64,000 bases of DNA from Niebla homalea (GCA_019925105.1 JAHGAU010000014.1:1202641-1266640); one strand, 5' to 3'; counted from the first letter of the stretch, positions 10,384 through 24,421 are shown. The notes: a model not told the origin generated them from the letters alone. Numbers and translations: made by a program.

Positions 10384-11045
10384 ACTTTATACTTTAATAA
10401 AGGGCAAAAAAACAGGCGTGAATTCCTATAATATAAGGAATTAATAAGGAAAATGCCATATTAAATCCTTCGATTTATAATAGTTTCCTTTATTATTATC
10501 GTAATTACCCAGTTTAGTTAAGAATTCTTACGATAAGCGTATCCGTAAAAGTTATAAAGTTATTTTTACGATACCGAGGTAAGCCTTGCCCCTAACCTGA
10601 GACCTTTATATTTAAAGGTACTTTATACCAGTTCTTAAACGTTAAGCCGGTAATAAATAATATATATAAATTAAGTTTACGTATAATAATTTTAGCAGAC
10701 GATTTTTTAAGGCTTAAACCGTTTATTATTATAAAAAGATTATATTAAAAAAAGCGTAAAAAAAGAGGAATAATAAATATAAAATAAAGCCGGAGGACTT
10801 ATAAAAGAAGGCCGATTAAAACATAAGGAAAAAAAAATAATAAATATAAAATAAAGCCGGAGGACTTATAAGTAATAACCGATTAAACCGTAAGAGAAGG
10901 GGAATAATAATATAAAATAAAATAGCCGGAAAATACATAAGGAAGGAAAAGCGGAATAAAACGTAAGAAATAAGGGGTTTTAAGTATAAAATAAAGCCGA
11001 AAAATATATAAAAAAAAGCTAAATAAAGCGTATTAAATAGTATAA
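10384..11045 (+). pseudogene. unidentified relic ORF ending in Lys-rich repeats
   Basis: A plus-strand phase from about 10384 reads NPSIYNSFLYYYRNYPV, VKVIKLFLRYRGKPCP, ETFIFKGTLYQFLNVKPVI and NNIYKLSLRIIILADDFLRL, then a basic stretch LKKKRKKRG-like. It then enters repeats that encode KYKIKPEDL and ADQ-like Lys-rich segments. Stops are TAA or TGA only. I do not recognise the family. The repeats resemble those at 54.3-54.95 kb in the opposite orientation, so both loci may derive from one element or gene family. GC content around 10560-10600 is higher than in the surroundings. Confidence 0.5.
10765..11045 (+). repeat. Lys-rich coding tandem repeat, about 67-bp units
   Basis: Units start near 10769, 10836, 10903 and 10982. 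Each contains AATAATAAATATAAAATAAAG followed by a CCGGAGGACTTATAA-like segment and a GCCGATTAAAACATAAGG-like segment. The latter matches, on the opposite strand, the 24-bp repeat near 54.3-54.95 kb. One and two units differ by 1 bp from a multiple of three, probably an indel in a poly-A run. Translated, a unit gives about 22 residues including KIKPEDL and AD-x-x-(I/V)R. Confidence 0.75.
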
Positions 11046-14000
11046 ACGTAAGACGGAACGGGGTTAATTAAATATAAAGTAATATTAATAATAAAATATA
11101 ATATTAAATTTTAAATAAAATTATTAAAATATAATTAATAAAATTCTTCTTTTTATTAATAATTATGTTATATTTTAATAATAACGTTTAAAAGATTAAG
11201 ATCTTTAATTAATAACGATTAATAATAATATAGAAAGAACCTATAAGGTTAATAAACTTATAAATATATATTTTAATATTAATTTAATATAGAACGCTAT
11301 ATATTATTTTAATAATAAGAAAGTAAAAATTAAGGCCAATTTAAACGGTATATATAACTTTAATAATATAATAAAATAACTAAATATTCTTAATTACTTA
11401 ATATAAGCTTTTATTCCGTAAATCTTAAGGAATTAATAAATTAATATTTATTAAATTAAAGCTTTAAATAGCCTTAATATTATATATATAATAAAGATAA
11501 AAAAAAAAGGGTAATACTTATATATTTATTATATTTTTCTTTGAAGTATATAAAGTAATTATTAAGTATCCTCGGAAAATTAAATATTATAGTTTATTAT
11601 ATATAAAGGATATCCGTAAGAGGATTTATATTAATAATATACCGATATTAAAAAGCTTTTTACGATCCGATTTTTTAAAGTTTAAGATAAGTTACCTTAT
11701 TACTTTATATTTACTTTAAATATCCTTCGATATTTTTAGTTTTTAACTCTTTTTTCGTTTTACGTCTTTATTATAAAAAAAGTAAACGTAACCGTTTATA
11801 AGACTTATTTTGGCGGGGAATTTAATATAATGAATATTATTAAAACGCCGATTATTACCGTTATTACCTTAATCATAATAAATTACGTAAAACTCTTTAA
11901 TTTAATAATTAAAGATATTACTTAATATAAAGTAAGAATTTTAAAATTTAAAAATTAAACCTTTTTAATACTTTAAGAAAGTATAATTACCGCGGTATTT
12001 TAATAATAAATAATAAAAAAAAATATTATAATAGATTTCATTAAAATCGATTCTGCTTTTCCTATAAAAAAAACCTTAAAGTTAAAACTTTAAAAAATAA
12101 ATTGCTTTTTAATAATCACGATAATCCGCGCCTGGCTTTTAATGAAAGTATTTTAAGTATATATTAATATAAATATTCTTATTTATAATATAGATTATTT
12201 CTTTTAATTAAAACGGTATTAATAAATTAATAATTATAATTATTAATAATTTCTTAATAATATAAATAATAAGTTAAGCATATAATACGCAGTATAATAA
12301 TTCGCTAAGTTAATTTAAAAGTATATTAATAAACTAAGAATAAGAATAATTCTTAATTTTTTCTTAATAATAATAAACCCCCTTTACGTATTCTTATATT
12401 TAACCATTTTTCAAAACGAGATAACATGGTATTTCTCCGTTATATTATAAATTATTTATAAAATAATAAATTATAAATATAATACGTAATTCTAAGTATA
12501 TATAATAAAAAATAAGATAATAAGATTAAAATCGGTATATATATTTATTAATAAAAGTAATATTAATTGAATATTATAAATAGAAACCTAAAAAACCGGT
12601 TTTTATTAGAAATATAAAAGTATTATACTTATTTTTAAAAGATTCTTAACCTTTAGGCTATAGTATCCTATAAGCGTATTATTAAAAGAGCCTTATATTG
12701 GGTTAAAATTATCGGTATAAACGTTAATATATAAATATTAATAACGGGAAGTCTTTATTTAATTAATAAAGCGCTTTATTTATTAAAAGCGCCTATAAAT
12801 ATATTCTTAAATAATTATAATTAAAGACTTAATATCTTAATATAACGATAGTTTTAAAATATATCTATAAATATATCTAACGTCCTTATATATTAAACTT
12901 AAGATATTTAATATTTTAAAATAGATCTTTTAATATATTTAATAATCTTCAGATATTTATAAGGCCGACCTTAGTGTTTTATAATATATAATTTCCTTAA
13001 GTTCCTTTAAAAAAATATAAACCTATTTTAAGTATAAAGTATTAAGGTATTTATTAATTAAAAATATTAATAATTAACGTTAAAGACTCTATAGATTTTA
13101 AATATTAATAAGTCTTAGAATATATAGTTATAAGGAATAAATAAATAATATTAATATGAAAGTTGCTTTTTAAGAATATTCAATATTTCGTAATTAAATA
13201 AGAATACGTTTTGTATACGTATTAAACCAATTAATATATAAACGTAACTTAATTAATCGGGTATATTATAGTTATTTATCTTATTAAAAATTTTAAGAAA
13301 TTCTTAAAGAATATTTAAAGCTATTTTAAGTTTTATTTACTTAATATAAACCTCTATTAATAATATAATTAAACGTCGGAACGCTTTTAAATATTTTTTA
13401 TTATTAATTTTTAAAACGTTAAATTCCGGAAGTATTAAGCTCTTAATATTATTAAGTACCCTTAATTCATAATATATATCCGTTAAATAATATATTATAT
13501 AAAAGCGACTTATATTATTAAAGATTATTTATAGATATTTCTTAAAATAGTATTATACGTATTTAAATTTATTTTTATATCGTAAAATCTTATTAAAGAT
13601 TATATTTTTTATTTAAATTACTTAAAATTTTAATAGAGAAATAACGGAACTTTTCGCCTTTTAACTTCTTAAAAGTAAAGTTACTTTAATAAAATATTTT
13701 TATAAAATTATATTTTTAATTTAAGAAAATAATAAATATTTATAAATATAATATAATTTAATATTTATAAAGTCGATATTAATCTATTATAAAAACTCCT
13801 ATATTATAACTTTAAAACGATTATAATTACCTTAAAATCATAATAAAATACTTTATTAATATATAATTGTTATCCGTAAATATTTTAATAAATTAATAAG
13901 ATTAATTTTAATTAATATTAAGATTACTTTATTTATACGGGACGTAATACTTAGTTTATAGATTACTAAATATATTTCTACCAGGTTTTCCCGAATAAAG

Positions 14001-17000
14001 ATTAATAAAGAAGGTTCTTTTTAAAAATATTATTAAATACGCTTTATATTAAGTAATAAAAGGTTTCCGAGGTTTTAAAACTTAAGGTTATAATTAGTAA
14101 CGGAATTTAAATACGACCTTTAACTTATAAAGGCTCCAATATTAAATTACGGGGATAAAGGTAAACTATAAATATTAATTTAAGTATATTTAACTCGTTT
14201 TCCTTAAATAATTTAAATATATAATTTTATACTTAATTACTTAATAAATATATAAGTAAGTTATTTAACTTTCTATATATAACGATTAAATTAAGTTAAA
14301 TATAATCCTTAACTACTTATTTAAGTTTAATCTTATTTAAGAAAAGTTAAATAATTTAATTATCGAAGTTAACATTATATATAGTTATATAATATACGTT
14401 GCCGTTATAACTTTATCGTCTTTATAAGTTAAGGCCGTAATTAAGTATATAAGTATATACGTTAAAACCGCTTAAAGAAGATACTATATATAAGAAAAAA
14501 AAGACTTTACGTTATTCTTAATTATAATTAATTTTTAACTTTAAAGGGCAGAAATTATTAATTATCCATTTATGCTTATATTTAAAAGATAAAAAACTTA
14601 ATAACGATAAGGAGTTAAAACTTAAATCTTATTTAAAAAATTAAATTAAATTATTTAATATATTATTAAGGATTATTACGCGTTTTATAAGTATTATTTC
14701 TTAACTTATAAAGTTTAAGTTGCGCTTTTTTATATGGTTTCTAAAAGTAATAATTATTAAAGTTAAATTAACGTTATTTTTTTTATTATAATTACGCTTC
14801 CGCTTTTTAAATCCTATAAATAAAGGCTTTTTTATTTAATTAAACTTATAATAAGTTTTATTATCGTCGAATATAAAGCAATATAATAAGTTATAATTTT
14901 AAATAATATATTCAGTAAGTTTTATATACTTTATTTTATATAATTTATAAATTTTATATCTGCTTAAAATATAGAATATTAAAATTATATAAGATTAACC
15001 TATAATACTTAATATAAACTATAGAAATTATTTTCTTTTATTAATCTCCCGGTAAATAAAATTTAAATCTATTATATACGTAATAAATCCATATATATTG
15101 CTTTTTAATTATTAATTAACTTTTTATTTTTTATTTTATTAATATTTTATAATAGGTTATTATAATATTCCTTAAACTTTATATCCTTTATATTATATTA
15201 TTTTAAAAACTTAACCGATATAGTAGCTATTACGTTACGAAGTTAAAAAGCGATTTTATTAAGTTTTTTATTAAAAAGGCCTATAAAACTATTAAAATAA
15301 GGATAATTAAGTTTAATTAATATATAATATAAAATACTTATTATATCATAAAAATTTAATTATAAGGCTATATTACGTATTATTATTAAGTATCTTAAAT
15401 ATTATAATTAATAAAAGAAATTTATTATTAAGCCCTTAAATAATATAAACTTATTTTTATCTTTTAACGTAATAATCTATATTTATCTTATTTAAGCCCT
15501 TTTTTACCCCTTAAATTATTATAATAATTACTATAATTTAAGCGGGAATAAGTATTAATCTTAATACCTTATAAAATATTACGTTTACGTTTCTTTAAAA
15601 CCTTTTTTAACTTTTTTAAAAACGTTTTATAATTATATTTATAAACTTTTTTAACGTAGTATTAATTTATAACCCTAGATAACGGTTCCAATAATACGAT
15701 ATTAAGGATTTTTTAAAGAAGTTATATTATTTTTACCTTAACTTAAAGTACTTATAGTATCCGGGAAAGGGATAAAATTATTTAAGTAAAGACTTTTTAT
15801 TTATTTATAACGTTTTAACCGTTTAAGATAATATTAAAGTCTATTAAATAATTACCCTTAATAAACCTTACGGTTAAATCCGGATTTCCAATAATTATTT
15901 ATTTATAATATAATAAAATAATTAAAGTCAGCTTTATTTACTTTAGAATTTATTTAAATTAAAGGTTTTAAATTAATTATTAATAAAGATTTATACTTTC
16001 CTTTAAATTAATTTAATCTTTTAATATTTTAAGCCTTAAAAAAATATATAAGGAATTCCGAATAAAAAATATAAGGATATTATTTTTATTTTACCGGAAG
16101 CTCGGAAGTTTATAATATATATATTTATTATATTCTATTAAAACCGTATTATTAATATACGTAAAATAACGATTTATTAATAAAAATAAATCTTAATAAT
16201 TTATTTAACGTTAAGATTGAATAATAATTATAACGGGAGTTATTAAGCTATAATTAATATATACCGATATTAAATTCAATAATATTATACTATATAGTTA
16301 TTTGGAAACCCGATTAATATATTTATTATTATATTAAGGCTTTATTTAATTATCTTTTTTATATTTAACGATAATCGTCTTTTAAAAAGCTTTAATTAAA
16401 ATAATACGTTTTATATTTCTTCCGGAATAAAATATTTAAATTAACGTAAATATAAAATACCTAAGAAATTAATATATAAATATACGTTTTATATTATTAT
16501 ATATTCTATACTGAATTTATACTATAAACGTATTACTTTATTACCGGAAAATTAAAAAAGCTTTAAAATAATAAAATTATTTATTCTTCCAATTCTTTTA
16601 TTATCTTAAAGGGGATATCTTTATAGAATAACCGGAATTAATCTTTACGATCTTATTTAAAAATTTTAAGGACGGAAGGGGTATCGTAATTATTATAATA
16701 TTTTAAATAAAAATATAAAAGGTTTTCCATGAACTCTTAAAGAACGTAAGTAATTAAACGTTAAATATTATTAATAAATATATTAATAAAAATATAAATA
16801 TATTACTTTAATATCCCAATATAAATATACTTTTTATAACTCTTTTATATATATTAAGTTATAATATAATATAATAATAACGATATTTACTTAAGAAGGT
16901 TTAAATTTATTATATTCCGCCGAATAAATAATATTTTTCGGGATTATTAATCTTAAAAGGTATCGTTTTATATTGAAATCTTCCGGTAATAATTATACGG

Positions 17001-17306
17001 AAAATATAAATTAATTTTAATCGGAAAAGTTAAAAAATAATTTTCCGTACGGATTTAAGAATAATTTATTAATCTTAAAGATAATAACTATATTTATAAT
17101 ATATAATAAAGTACTTTCAATTTATTAAATATATAATTAAAATATATATAATCCGTTAAGATATATAAAACGGTTAAGTATCTTATAATATATAGTTAAG
17201 AAAGCTATTATAACTTCTTAAAGTAATTTTAATAATTAATTAATAAATTAATAACCTATCGAATAAAAAAAAACATAAAATATATAAACTTAAATATATC
17301 AATTCA
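11046..17306. other. RIP-degraded DNA, no recognised gene
   Basis: More than 6 kb of AT-saturated sequence without a recognisable domain, LTR or tail. Short stop-poor stretches occur on both strands (for instance plus strand near 11810-12150), but none could be followed with confidence or identified. It is presumably decayed transposon DNA. Confidence 0.7.
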
Positions 17307-17467
17307 GGACATCTCGGGGATATTACTTGGGGACATCGCTTCGGGATATTACTTGGGCGTATTACTTGGGCGTATTACTTAGGCGCATTACTTAAACGTA
17401 TTACTTGGACGTATTACTTGGACGTATCACTTGGACGTATCACTTGGACGTATTATTTAGACGTATC
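17307..17467. repeat. 13-bp satellite, eight full units plus degenerate leaders
   Basis: Eight consecutive 13-bp units run from 17358 to 17461, variants of CGTATTACTTGGA. Longer degenerate units carrying ATTACTTGGG precede them from 17307, and a partial unit follows at 17462. The array keeps CpA-containing units (CGTATCACTTGGA) and more G and C than its surroundings. It is non-coding as far as can be seen, since 13 is not a multiple of three. Such short arrays escape RIP because the mechanism needs much longer homology. Confidence 0.92.
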
Positions 17468-18576
17468 TAATAATTATTAATAGGGATTAAAATTTAAGCT
17501 AGAGATAAGTTTTACCCAGCTTTATATTTCTTTTTATTATTTAAGAAATTTAATATGCTATCTTTATTAATTTATTCGTTATTTTAAGGTTATTAATTAT
17601 TATTCTTATCTTTACGTTTAAAGGCGAATAATAATAGATACTTTAATATTAATTTTTAATTTATCGGTTAAAGTCTATACCTCTTTATAATTAGATAAGA
17701 CCGTAAATAATAACACTTTTATATTCCTTTTAATAAGTTAAATAATAATCTAATTTAAAGGTTATTATAATATTTTAAGCTTTTAAAGATAACGTAAAAA
17801 CGTTAATTAAATCTTTTAAAAAAATAAAAGCTCCTTTTTAATAATATTTAATTAAATTATTTAAAATATTTATGTTTAACTCCGGATATTCTATAATTTA
17901 TAAAAGCTTTATAACGGTAAAATTATATTTTAATTTAAGATCCTAATCCTTATATAATTTAAAGCCTCGTATAATTAAGTAAATCAATAAACCGACCGTA
18001 AATTATTCTATATAAGGATTATATTATTTAAAAGTTCTTTCTTTATTATTAGTTTCCGGGTTTTATAATTAAGTTTATAATAAATAAAATCCTTTTAATT
18101 CCGTCCTAATTTATATTAAATCCTTAAAGTTAATAAGTTTTAAGTAATTATATTTATTAAGGATAAAATTCTATAATATTATATTGTTATATATATATTT
18201 AATAAACTTTAATTATATTATTATTATTAATATCTCCATTATTTATCGCTTTATAAGTATAATTAATTTTAATTTTAAAATATTAATAATTTAATAATTA
18301 TTTCAGATTTAAAAGCTTATTATTTATTATTTTAAAGTTTTGTTAATAAAGAAAAGAAGGAAAATAATTTAAAATATATAAAGAAATATTTAAATAATAT
18401 TTAGGTATAGTATATAATATATAAAAATATTAAATATTTTGATTTTATTTAGAAATCTTTTATTATTCTTACTTTATAATATTTTAACCGTAATTTAATT
18501 ATTAACTTTATAAATTTAATTAAGGTTTTTAAAGGATAAAAATATTATAATTATAATATAATAATTAAGGATAAAT
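17468..18576. other. RIP-degraded DNA, nothing recognised
   Basis: AT-saturated spacer between the 13-bp satellite and the target duplication of L1. Nothing supports a gene or an element end. Confidence 0.7.
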
Positions 18577-18589
18577 AATAAAATTATTT
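18577..18589. repeat. L1 target site duplication, 3' side
   Basis: AATAAAATTATTT abuts the tail of L1 and is repeated exactly at 24409-24421 beyond its 5' end. The 13-bp length equals that of the L2 and L3 duplications. It contains no C or G. Confidence 0.9.
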
Positions 18590-18605
18590 GATTGATTGAT
18601 TGATT
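18590..18605 (-). repeat. L1 3' tail of (ATCA) units
   Basis: On the plus strand GATTGATTGATTGATT, the reverse of the TCAATCAATCAA tail seen in L2 and L3. Simple-repeat tails of this kind are made by target-primed reverse transcription. They fix the 3' end and the minus orientation. Confidence 0.93.
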
Positions 18606-18699
18606 TATACTACGGGTCTAGCTAAGCTAATTCCGGCGTTCCTTAATACGCGGCCCTTTAACCTTACTGGTAACCGCAAAAACCTGATACTTATAACGT

Positions 18700-21600
18700 T
18701 AAAGCAAAAACCGGCGTTTATTAGGCTTCCACCCTTTATCCCCTGGGGTAAAGGATGTTAACGGCCGTCTAAAGAATAGTAATCTATTTATATACTTCTT
18801 ATATTTTAACTCCCTTAAGAAAATCCGTAATATTATAACTATATCCTTATAGGGGCTATCCTTAAGTTTATTATTTTTCTGCTTTTTTATATATTTATAT
18901 TGCCTTAACCTTATATAATACCTTTAAATATTTTTATTAATATTTACGCGTTTATTATATACCTTTCTTATATTATTATTGCCGTTAACTTTTTTAAAGA
19001 CTTTTAATAAGCGTTTATTATTATATTTTTATAACTATAAAAGATACTTTCCGGTTTATATAATTAATATAACCGGTTTCCGCTCCTTTTTTTCTTCCTT
19101 AACCGGTAACGGGCCTTTTTTATAAGGTTTTTAATAATTTTATTTATTTTTATAACGAAATTAAACTATAATAATAATCCGATAAATATTATAAACTTAA
19201 CGGCTACCCGGATACTTCGTTTCGTAAATAATATTTAACGGTAATTATAAGTATTAACTTTTATAATAAGTTTTAACTTAATTTCCGTAAATAAAAAATA
19301 AAAAATAAAGACATATACGGTATTTTACTTTTTTTATCCACACTTATATCCGGCGTTTATCCAACCCCCGGTATATATAATAAATAGGAAGTAAATTAAT
19401 CCGTTTTTACCCGTCCGGAATTAAATTATTAATACGTTATTACCTTTCCTTATAATATTATAACGGCGGAGATACTTATTAATAATCTTTTTATCGTTAA
19501 AAGCTGGGTAATAATAACTTTAAGGTATAAAGTCTTTATACCTCCGTTAGTACTTAATTTACTTTATCGTAACCTATAAGGTAATTATTATAGCCTTTAC
19601 TTTTTAAATCTTTTTAATCTCGGTCTCTTTTACGTTTAACGGGAGTTTATACTCACTTAAGTTAGCTTCTAGGATATTAATAAGGTTAATTTCTTTCTTA
19701 ATTTATTCCTATTTTATCTTAATAAAAAAGGAGATAAGTATCTTTAATTTACTCCTTTTGGCTTTAAGCTTATTAAGATTCTGGCGGATCCGTCCGTTTT
19801 TTATTATTATAATTAAATATATATATCTTTTTAATTTTACTTAAATAATTATTTAATTTAATGAGATTTTAATTAACGGTATAAAGACCTTAAACTTTAA
19901 TACCGGGATTAAGGTTATTTTATAAGTACCGTTAATTATTCTTAAATACCGATTTTAGACTTTCTATAATATTTAAATAAGCTCTTTCCTATATCCCGGA
20001 ATACTTTTAAGTATATATTAAATGGCCGTAGTATATATTATAGCTAGCTTTATTATAGCCTGGTAAATAATCCAAGTTTTTTATAACGTAACTCCCTATA
20101 TTAATACGGCGAAATAAATAAGGCCCCTTTCTTATAAAATTATTTTCTTTTAAACCTTTCTTATATAATCCTTTTAATTAAGTTTTTTATTTATTTAAAG
20201 GTTAAGGACTTTAATATTGATATCCGGCTTTACTGTAATTTTATTTAAATTTATTATAATTATTATATTATATAGCCTCGGGCTTTTAATTATATAAATA
20301 AGTTCGTACTTATATAATATAAATTAAGCCTTATAAATTCTTACTTACCGAAGATAGACTTTATAAGTTTATTTTAATTCCAGATAATTTATCCATATAA
20401 AGGTATTATAAGTTAAAAGGTAAACGTTATTAATAAAGTTTTTAACTTAAACCTTTTATTTTAACTTAATGAATTCCTTAATTAAAAAACCGTTAAAGAA
20501 TAAAAATAATATAGGAGAAATAAATAATCTTTAAGGAATCCCCGTTATAGCGGGCTTTATTAAACTTATCTTTTATCCTAGGTTAATCGATATAGCTTAA
20601 TTACTTAAAAAACTTTTCGTTTATTTAATTAAGAAAAATAATATCCTTTTTTTTTTTAAGTTATATAGTAACCTTTAATAATTTATTTTATCGAAGATAC
20701 CTATAATATCAAGAAAAAGAAAACTTATAATATATTTCTTCCTGTAACCTTATATTATATATATACCGTCGATTAATCCTTTAAGGGCTATTTTTATTAA
20801 TTTATTTCTTTTTACTCTTATTTATTAATTAAGAAGAAGTCCGTAATTCTTTATATAATCGTTAAGGATCTTTATTATTATTATCTTTAAGGCTTTTTTT
20901 AATATATATAAAAGTATAATAAGTTTATAAAATTTTATTTTAAAGTAATCCGGCTTAATAAATTTCTTAAGGATAATCGTCTTTATCTCCTTAAACTTAC
21001 GTAAATAATAACCAACGTTAAAATATACTTAAAAAAGGTAAGTAAAGATTTTTTTAAATAATAAAATTATTATTATTAAAAATCTATTAAGAATCCTATT
21101 TGGTCCCGGAGCTTTATCCTTCTTTAATTTATTAATTGCTTTAATTATTATATTTTATATTATTATTTTATTTATTAATACGGGGTTAAAATATATAATA
21201 TTATCGATATCGTTTAAATTAACTTCTAACGGAAAGGGGAAAAATACTCCTTTAAGGGCCTTAATCTTCCCGTTAAAGGTATTAATTAATATATTATTGG
21301 ATCTTTTAAGGAACGGGAATTTAAGGATAAACTTTAGTTTCTTATTCTATTCTTTATTATATTTCGTTAACTTTTAAATACTATAAGGTAAGATTATTAA
21401 GTTATATATTATAAACTGAAAGTATATTTACTTAACTTTCTTAATAGTTTTCTTTTTTTCCTTTTAAATAACCCTTAATTAATTAAATATTTCTTAGTTT
21501 TTATATTTAAAAGTTTATTTAATTAACCTTTTTACTTTTATAATCGCGGTTATATATTTTTTATTCCAATAAATTTTAACTTTTTAAAAGGGTTTTATTA

Positions 21601-22470
21601 TTAAGATAATCTTATTGATTACCTCGTTTAATACCTTTATTACTCACTTTATAAAAAGGTTAATTTAATCTTTATTATTTAATTAAAGAAGGTCCATAAA
21701 TTATATTATTATCTTTTCCGTTTTCATATAAATTTTTACTTTTTTAACCGTTTTTTACGCCCTTTTTATTAGTAGTAATAAGGTTATATTAACGGTCTAG
21801 TTTAAAGTTATTTATATCGGTATATAATCCGAGCCATATTTTAAGTTTTCTCGTAACTTATATATTACGACCGCGCCGGCAATTTTTTCCGTATTAAAGG
21901 CTAGATTAATCATTATTTTAAATTTATAACTCTCTTACGTAATAATCCCTTATAATATTAATAATAAGAAGTTAACTTAAGTAATAACTATTAATAGGTT
22001 ATCCGATTTAACGTAATTTATCGTACGCCCTTTTTCATTTTATATATAATAATATAAGTTAAAGTTTTTAAGCAATATATACTTACTTAAAGTAATTAAA
22101 ACCTTTTTAAGTAATAATATTATAAAAGGTTTTTCCTTATTAACCGGCGGCGGATTATACGCGTTATAAATATTAAGGTTGCCTTTTAAGTCCCTTTCCT
22201 TTATAATATAGAATATATAAAGGTTTCTATTATAATAAGTAATATCTTAGTTATTTACGTTAAGCCGCTTATTTATAAAAAAGTATATTCTGGTTATCTT
22301 ATTCCCCTTAAAGGCTAAATAAAACTCCTTTTTTAGGTTAATAAATAAATATATATATAGGCTATATAATAGTTCTTATATTATTATAATATTGACGTCT
22401 TCGACTTTTTTAAATTTAAATATCGGTATTATTATTTTAATTCTTTTATTACGGACGTTATATTATATTA
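18700..22470 (-). pseudogene. L1 ORF2 relic (endonuclease, RT, zinc end)
   Basis: ORF2 of a Tad1-like LINE by collinearity with L2. The RT landmark AINKLKKDKAPGPNRILN is read on the minus strand near 21080-21135 and is the best preserved form in the window (KAPGP in full). ORF2 would carry an APE-type endonuclease, which nicks the target, followed by the reverse transcriptase and a C-terminal Cys/His zinc-binding stretch. It is interrupted by many RIP-type stops. The start and the end are approximate. Confidence 0.85.
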
Positions 22471-24380
22471 TTCTTAAAAACGTTAATATATTATTTATTA
22501 ATCTTTATAAAGACTTTTTTTTCTATACCCGCTTAGGTTATGGACCTTTTATTAAAGCCGAGCGTTTTCTGGTCTAGTATTTTCTTAGCCACTATTAAAG
22601 ACGTAAAACGGCCGGCCCTTAAAGTCGGGATCGTAAGGAGTTTTCTCTTTTTTACCGTTATTTACCCCTTATTATCCGGTTAATTAAGTTCGCGTCTTAA
22701 GGCTACTTTTAATTAATTTATTAAATTAATTTTATACGTATTATACCGTTAGATTTTCACGGCTATCCGGGTTTCCTTATATTTAATCTCCCTGGCCCTT
22801 ATTATACACTTAAAATCCCATACTGGGTATCCTTCCTTACCGTATATAACGTATTTAAGCGTACCCTTTATAAGCTTTTTAATTATTAGCTTTATATACT
22901 TATGGGTATTATAACCCTTAACGTAAACCGTATATTTTATAATATTAAAATATTTTATAATAATATATTTATAGCTTTAATACTTAAAATACTAGTAAAT
23001 ATTAGCCGCCTTATTTTATAATTAAGTTATTTTAAGAAATCCCCCTTTAATAATCCCTTTATTTAGGACGTTATTATATATTTTAATTAACGTTACACTT
23101 AATATAACGGTAAAGTATTTCTTTATACGTCTTAAGGAGTTAGGTCTTTTTACCACCGGCGGAAGCCTATAGTTAACGATTTTAAACCTTAAGTAAAGAA
23201 CCGTATTCTCTTTTTTTATACTCCTTAACGTAATTTCTCTTTCGGTTTCTTTGAAACGTAAAAGGTATATCCTATTTATTACGACGGTAAACGATTACCT
23301 TAAAACCTTAACCGATTTATATTTTCCCTTATTAACTTAAGTTTTAAATTTCTTTAAACTTTCTTTCGTTTTTAAAGACGTTATATTAAGGAAGATATCC
23401 TTACTTTATAGCTTACGTACCGTAATAATCTGTTTTATTAATGGTTTTATTATTATTTTAAAAGCCTTTATTAACTATAACGGGTTTACCTTTACCACCG
23501 CGTTCCTTTCCTTATTATTAAATAAACGGACCGTTATTGTCCTCGTTTTCCTTAACGCGGCCGCCCTTTCCTCCGTTATCCCTTTATTCTCTACCGCGGG
23601 TACCTTTTTTATTACCCTCGTCGCTTAACTCTTTTTTATTTAAGGGGCCGCCGCCTTTATACCCTTGCCTCGTATATTTAGCCTTAAACCGCCGTCTTTA
23701 CCCCTTATTAACGTTTTTATTACCGCCCCTTAAAAGCCTTATAATCGCTCTGTTTCCCTTAGCTTTATCCCTGCTTTTATATAGAAGTCCCTTACGCTTT
23801 TTAACCCAATCTGTAATATCGGCCAGGTCTCTAGCGTAATATCCTTTTACTTTACCGTAAGGAGTCCTTTTAAGGCCTTTACCGCCTCCCCTGCCGCCTT
23901 TTCGCCCTTATTTACCGGGCGATGCTCCGTTTCCGCCCCTTATTTTTGGTCCCTTAAGGTCCTATCCTCCTTATTAACCTTATTTCCCCTTTATATACCC
24001 TTAATAATATTTTCGCCGCGGTCTTTCCGCCCTTTCCCCCCGCCTATACCCCTCGCCGTTAATACCGTACCGGCCTTCCCACCCCCTTATTTATTTATTA
24101 CCTCCGTTTTATTATTACGCGTTTTATACGTTTCGATACGCGTATTTTATTAACCTTAATTTCTTTGTTTATTTTAAGCGTTATCCGGCTTATTATTATT
24201 ATATTGCCCGTATACGTTATCGTTATTTCTATTAATATAGGTTACTTACCCGTTTACCACCTTATTCTCAACCGTTACGCCACTTCCACTTATCGTACTT
24301 AATATACCTCTTTTACTGTTACCAGAGCTATGCGTATACGTATCGTTTTGGACCTCTGGGGTCCCTTTGTTCATCGCCAT
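22470..24380 (-). pseudogene. L1 ORF1 relic (gag-like, zinc knuckles)
   Basis: It begins with MAMNKGTPEV on the minus strand at 24380, the counterpart of MATNKGTPEI in L2. It encodes a gag-like nucleic-acid-binding protein with a basic, Gly/Lys/Arg-rich middle (about 23500-24000). Degraded CCHC knuckles toward its C-terminus are inferred from alignment with L2. The open frame seen on the opposite strand at 23537-23839 is only its antisense shadow. The end is approximate. Confidence 0.82.
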
Positions 24381-24408
24381 CTCCAACCGTTAATTTAAAG
24401 GTAATATC

Positions 24409-24421
24409 AATAAAATTATTT
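24409..24421. repeat. L1 target site duplication, 5' side
   Basis: AATAAAATTATTT, identical to 18577-18589. Confidence 0.9.

Larger units (their letters stand above)
18590..24408 (-). mobile_element. L1: full-length Tad1-like LINE, minus strand
   Basis: A 5819-bp non-LTR retrotransposon with two ORFs, ending in a (TCAA)n tail and flanked by perfect 13-bp duplications. It shares order and sequence with L2 and L3. The first base of ORF1 is at 24380, after a 5' leader of 28 bases. Both ends (about 24290-24390 and 18600-18780) keep much of their GC content, while the interior is RIP-saturated. Part of ORF1 (about 23500-24100) is also relatively GC-rich. L1 and L2 point away from each other across a 2.9-kb spacer. 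Confidence 0.93.

Noticed and set aside
17307..17467. Possible CRISPR array
   Set aside because: The units are 13 bp and directly adjacent with no spacers, so it is a simple satellite.
22392..22577. Short plus-strand frame with hydrophobic residues
   Set aside because: It is antisense to the ORF1/ORF2 junction of L1 and has no independent support.
23537..23839. Plus-strand 100-codon frame rich in Pro, Leu and Ser
   Set aside because: It is antisense to the basic region of L1 ORF1. Equivalent antisense frames occur in L2 (27872-28087) and L3 (40602-40853).
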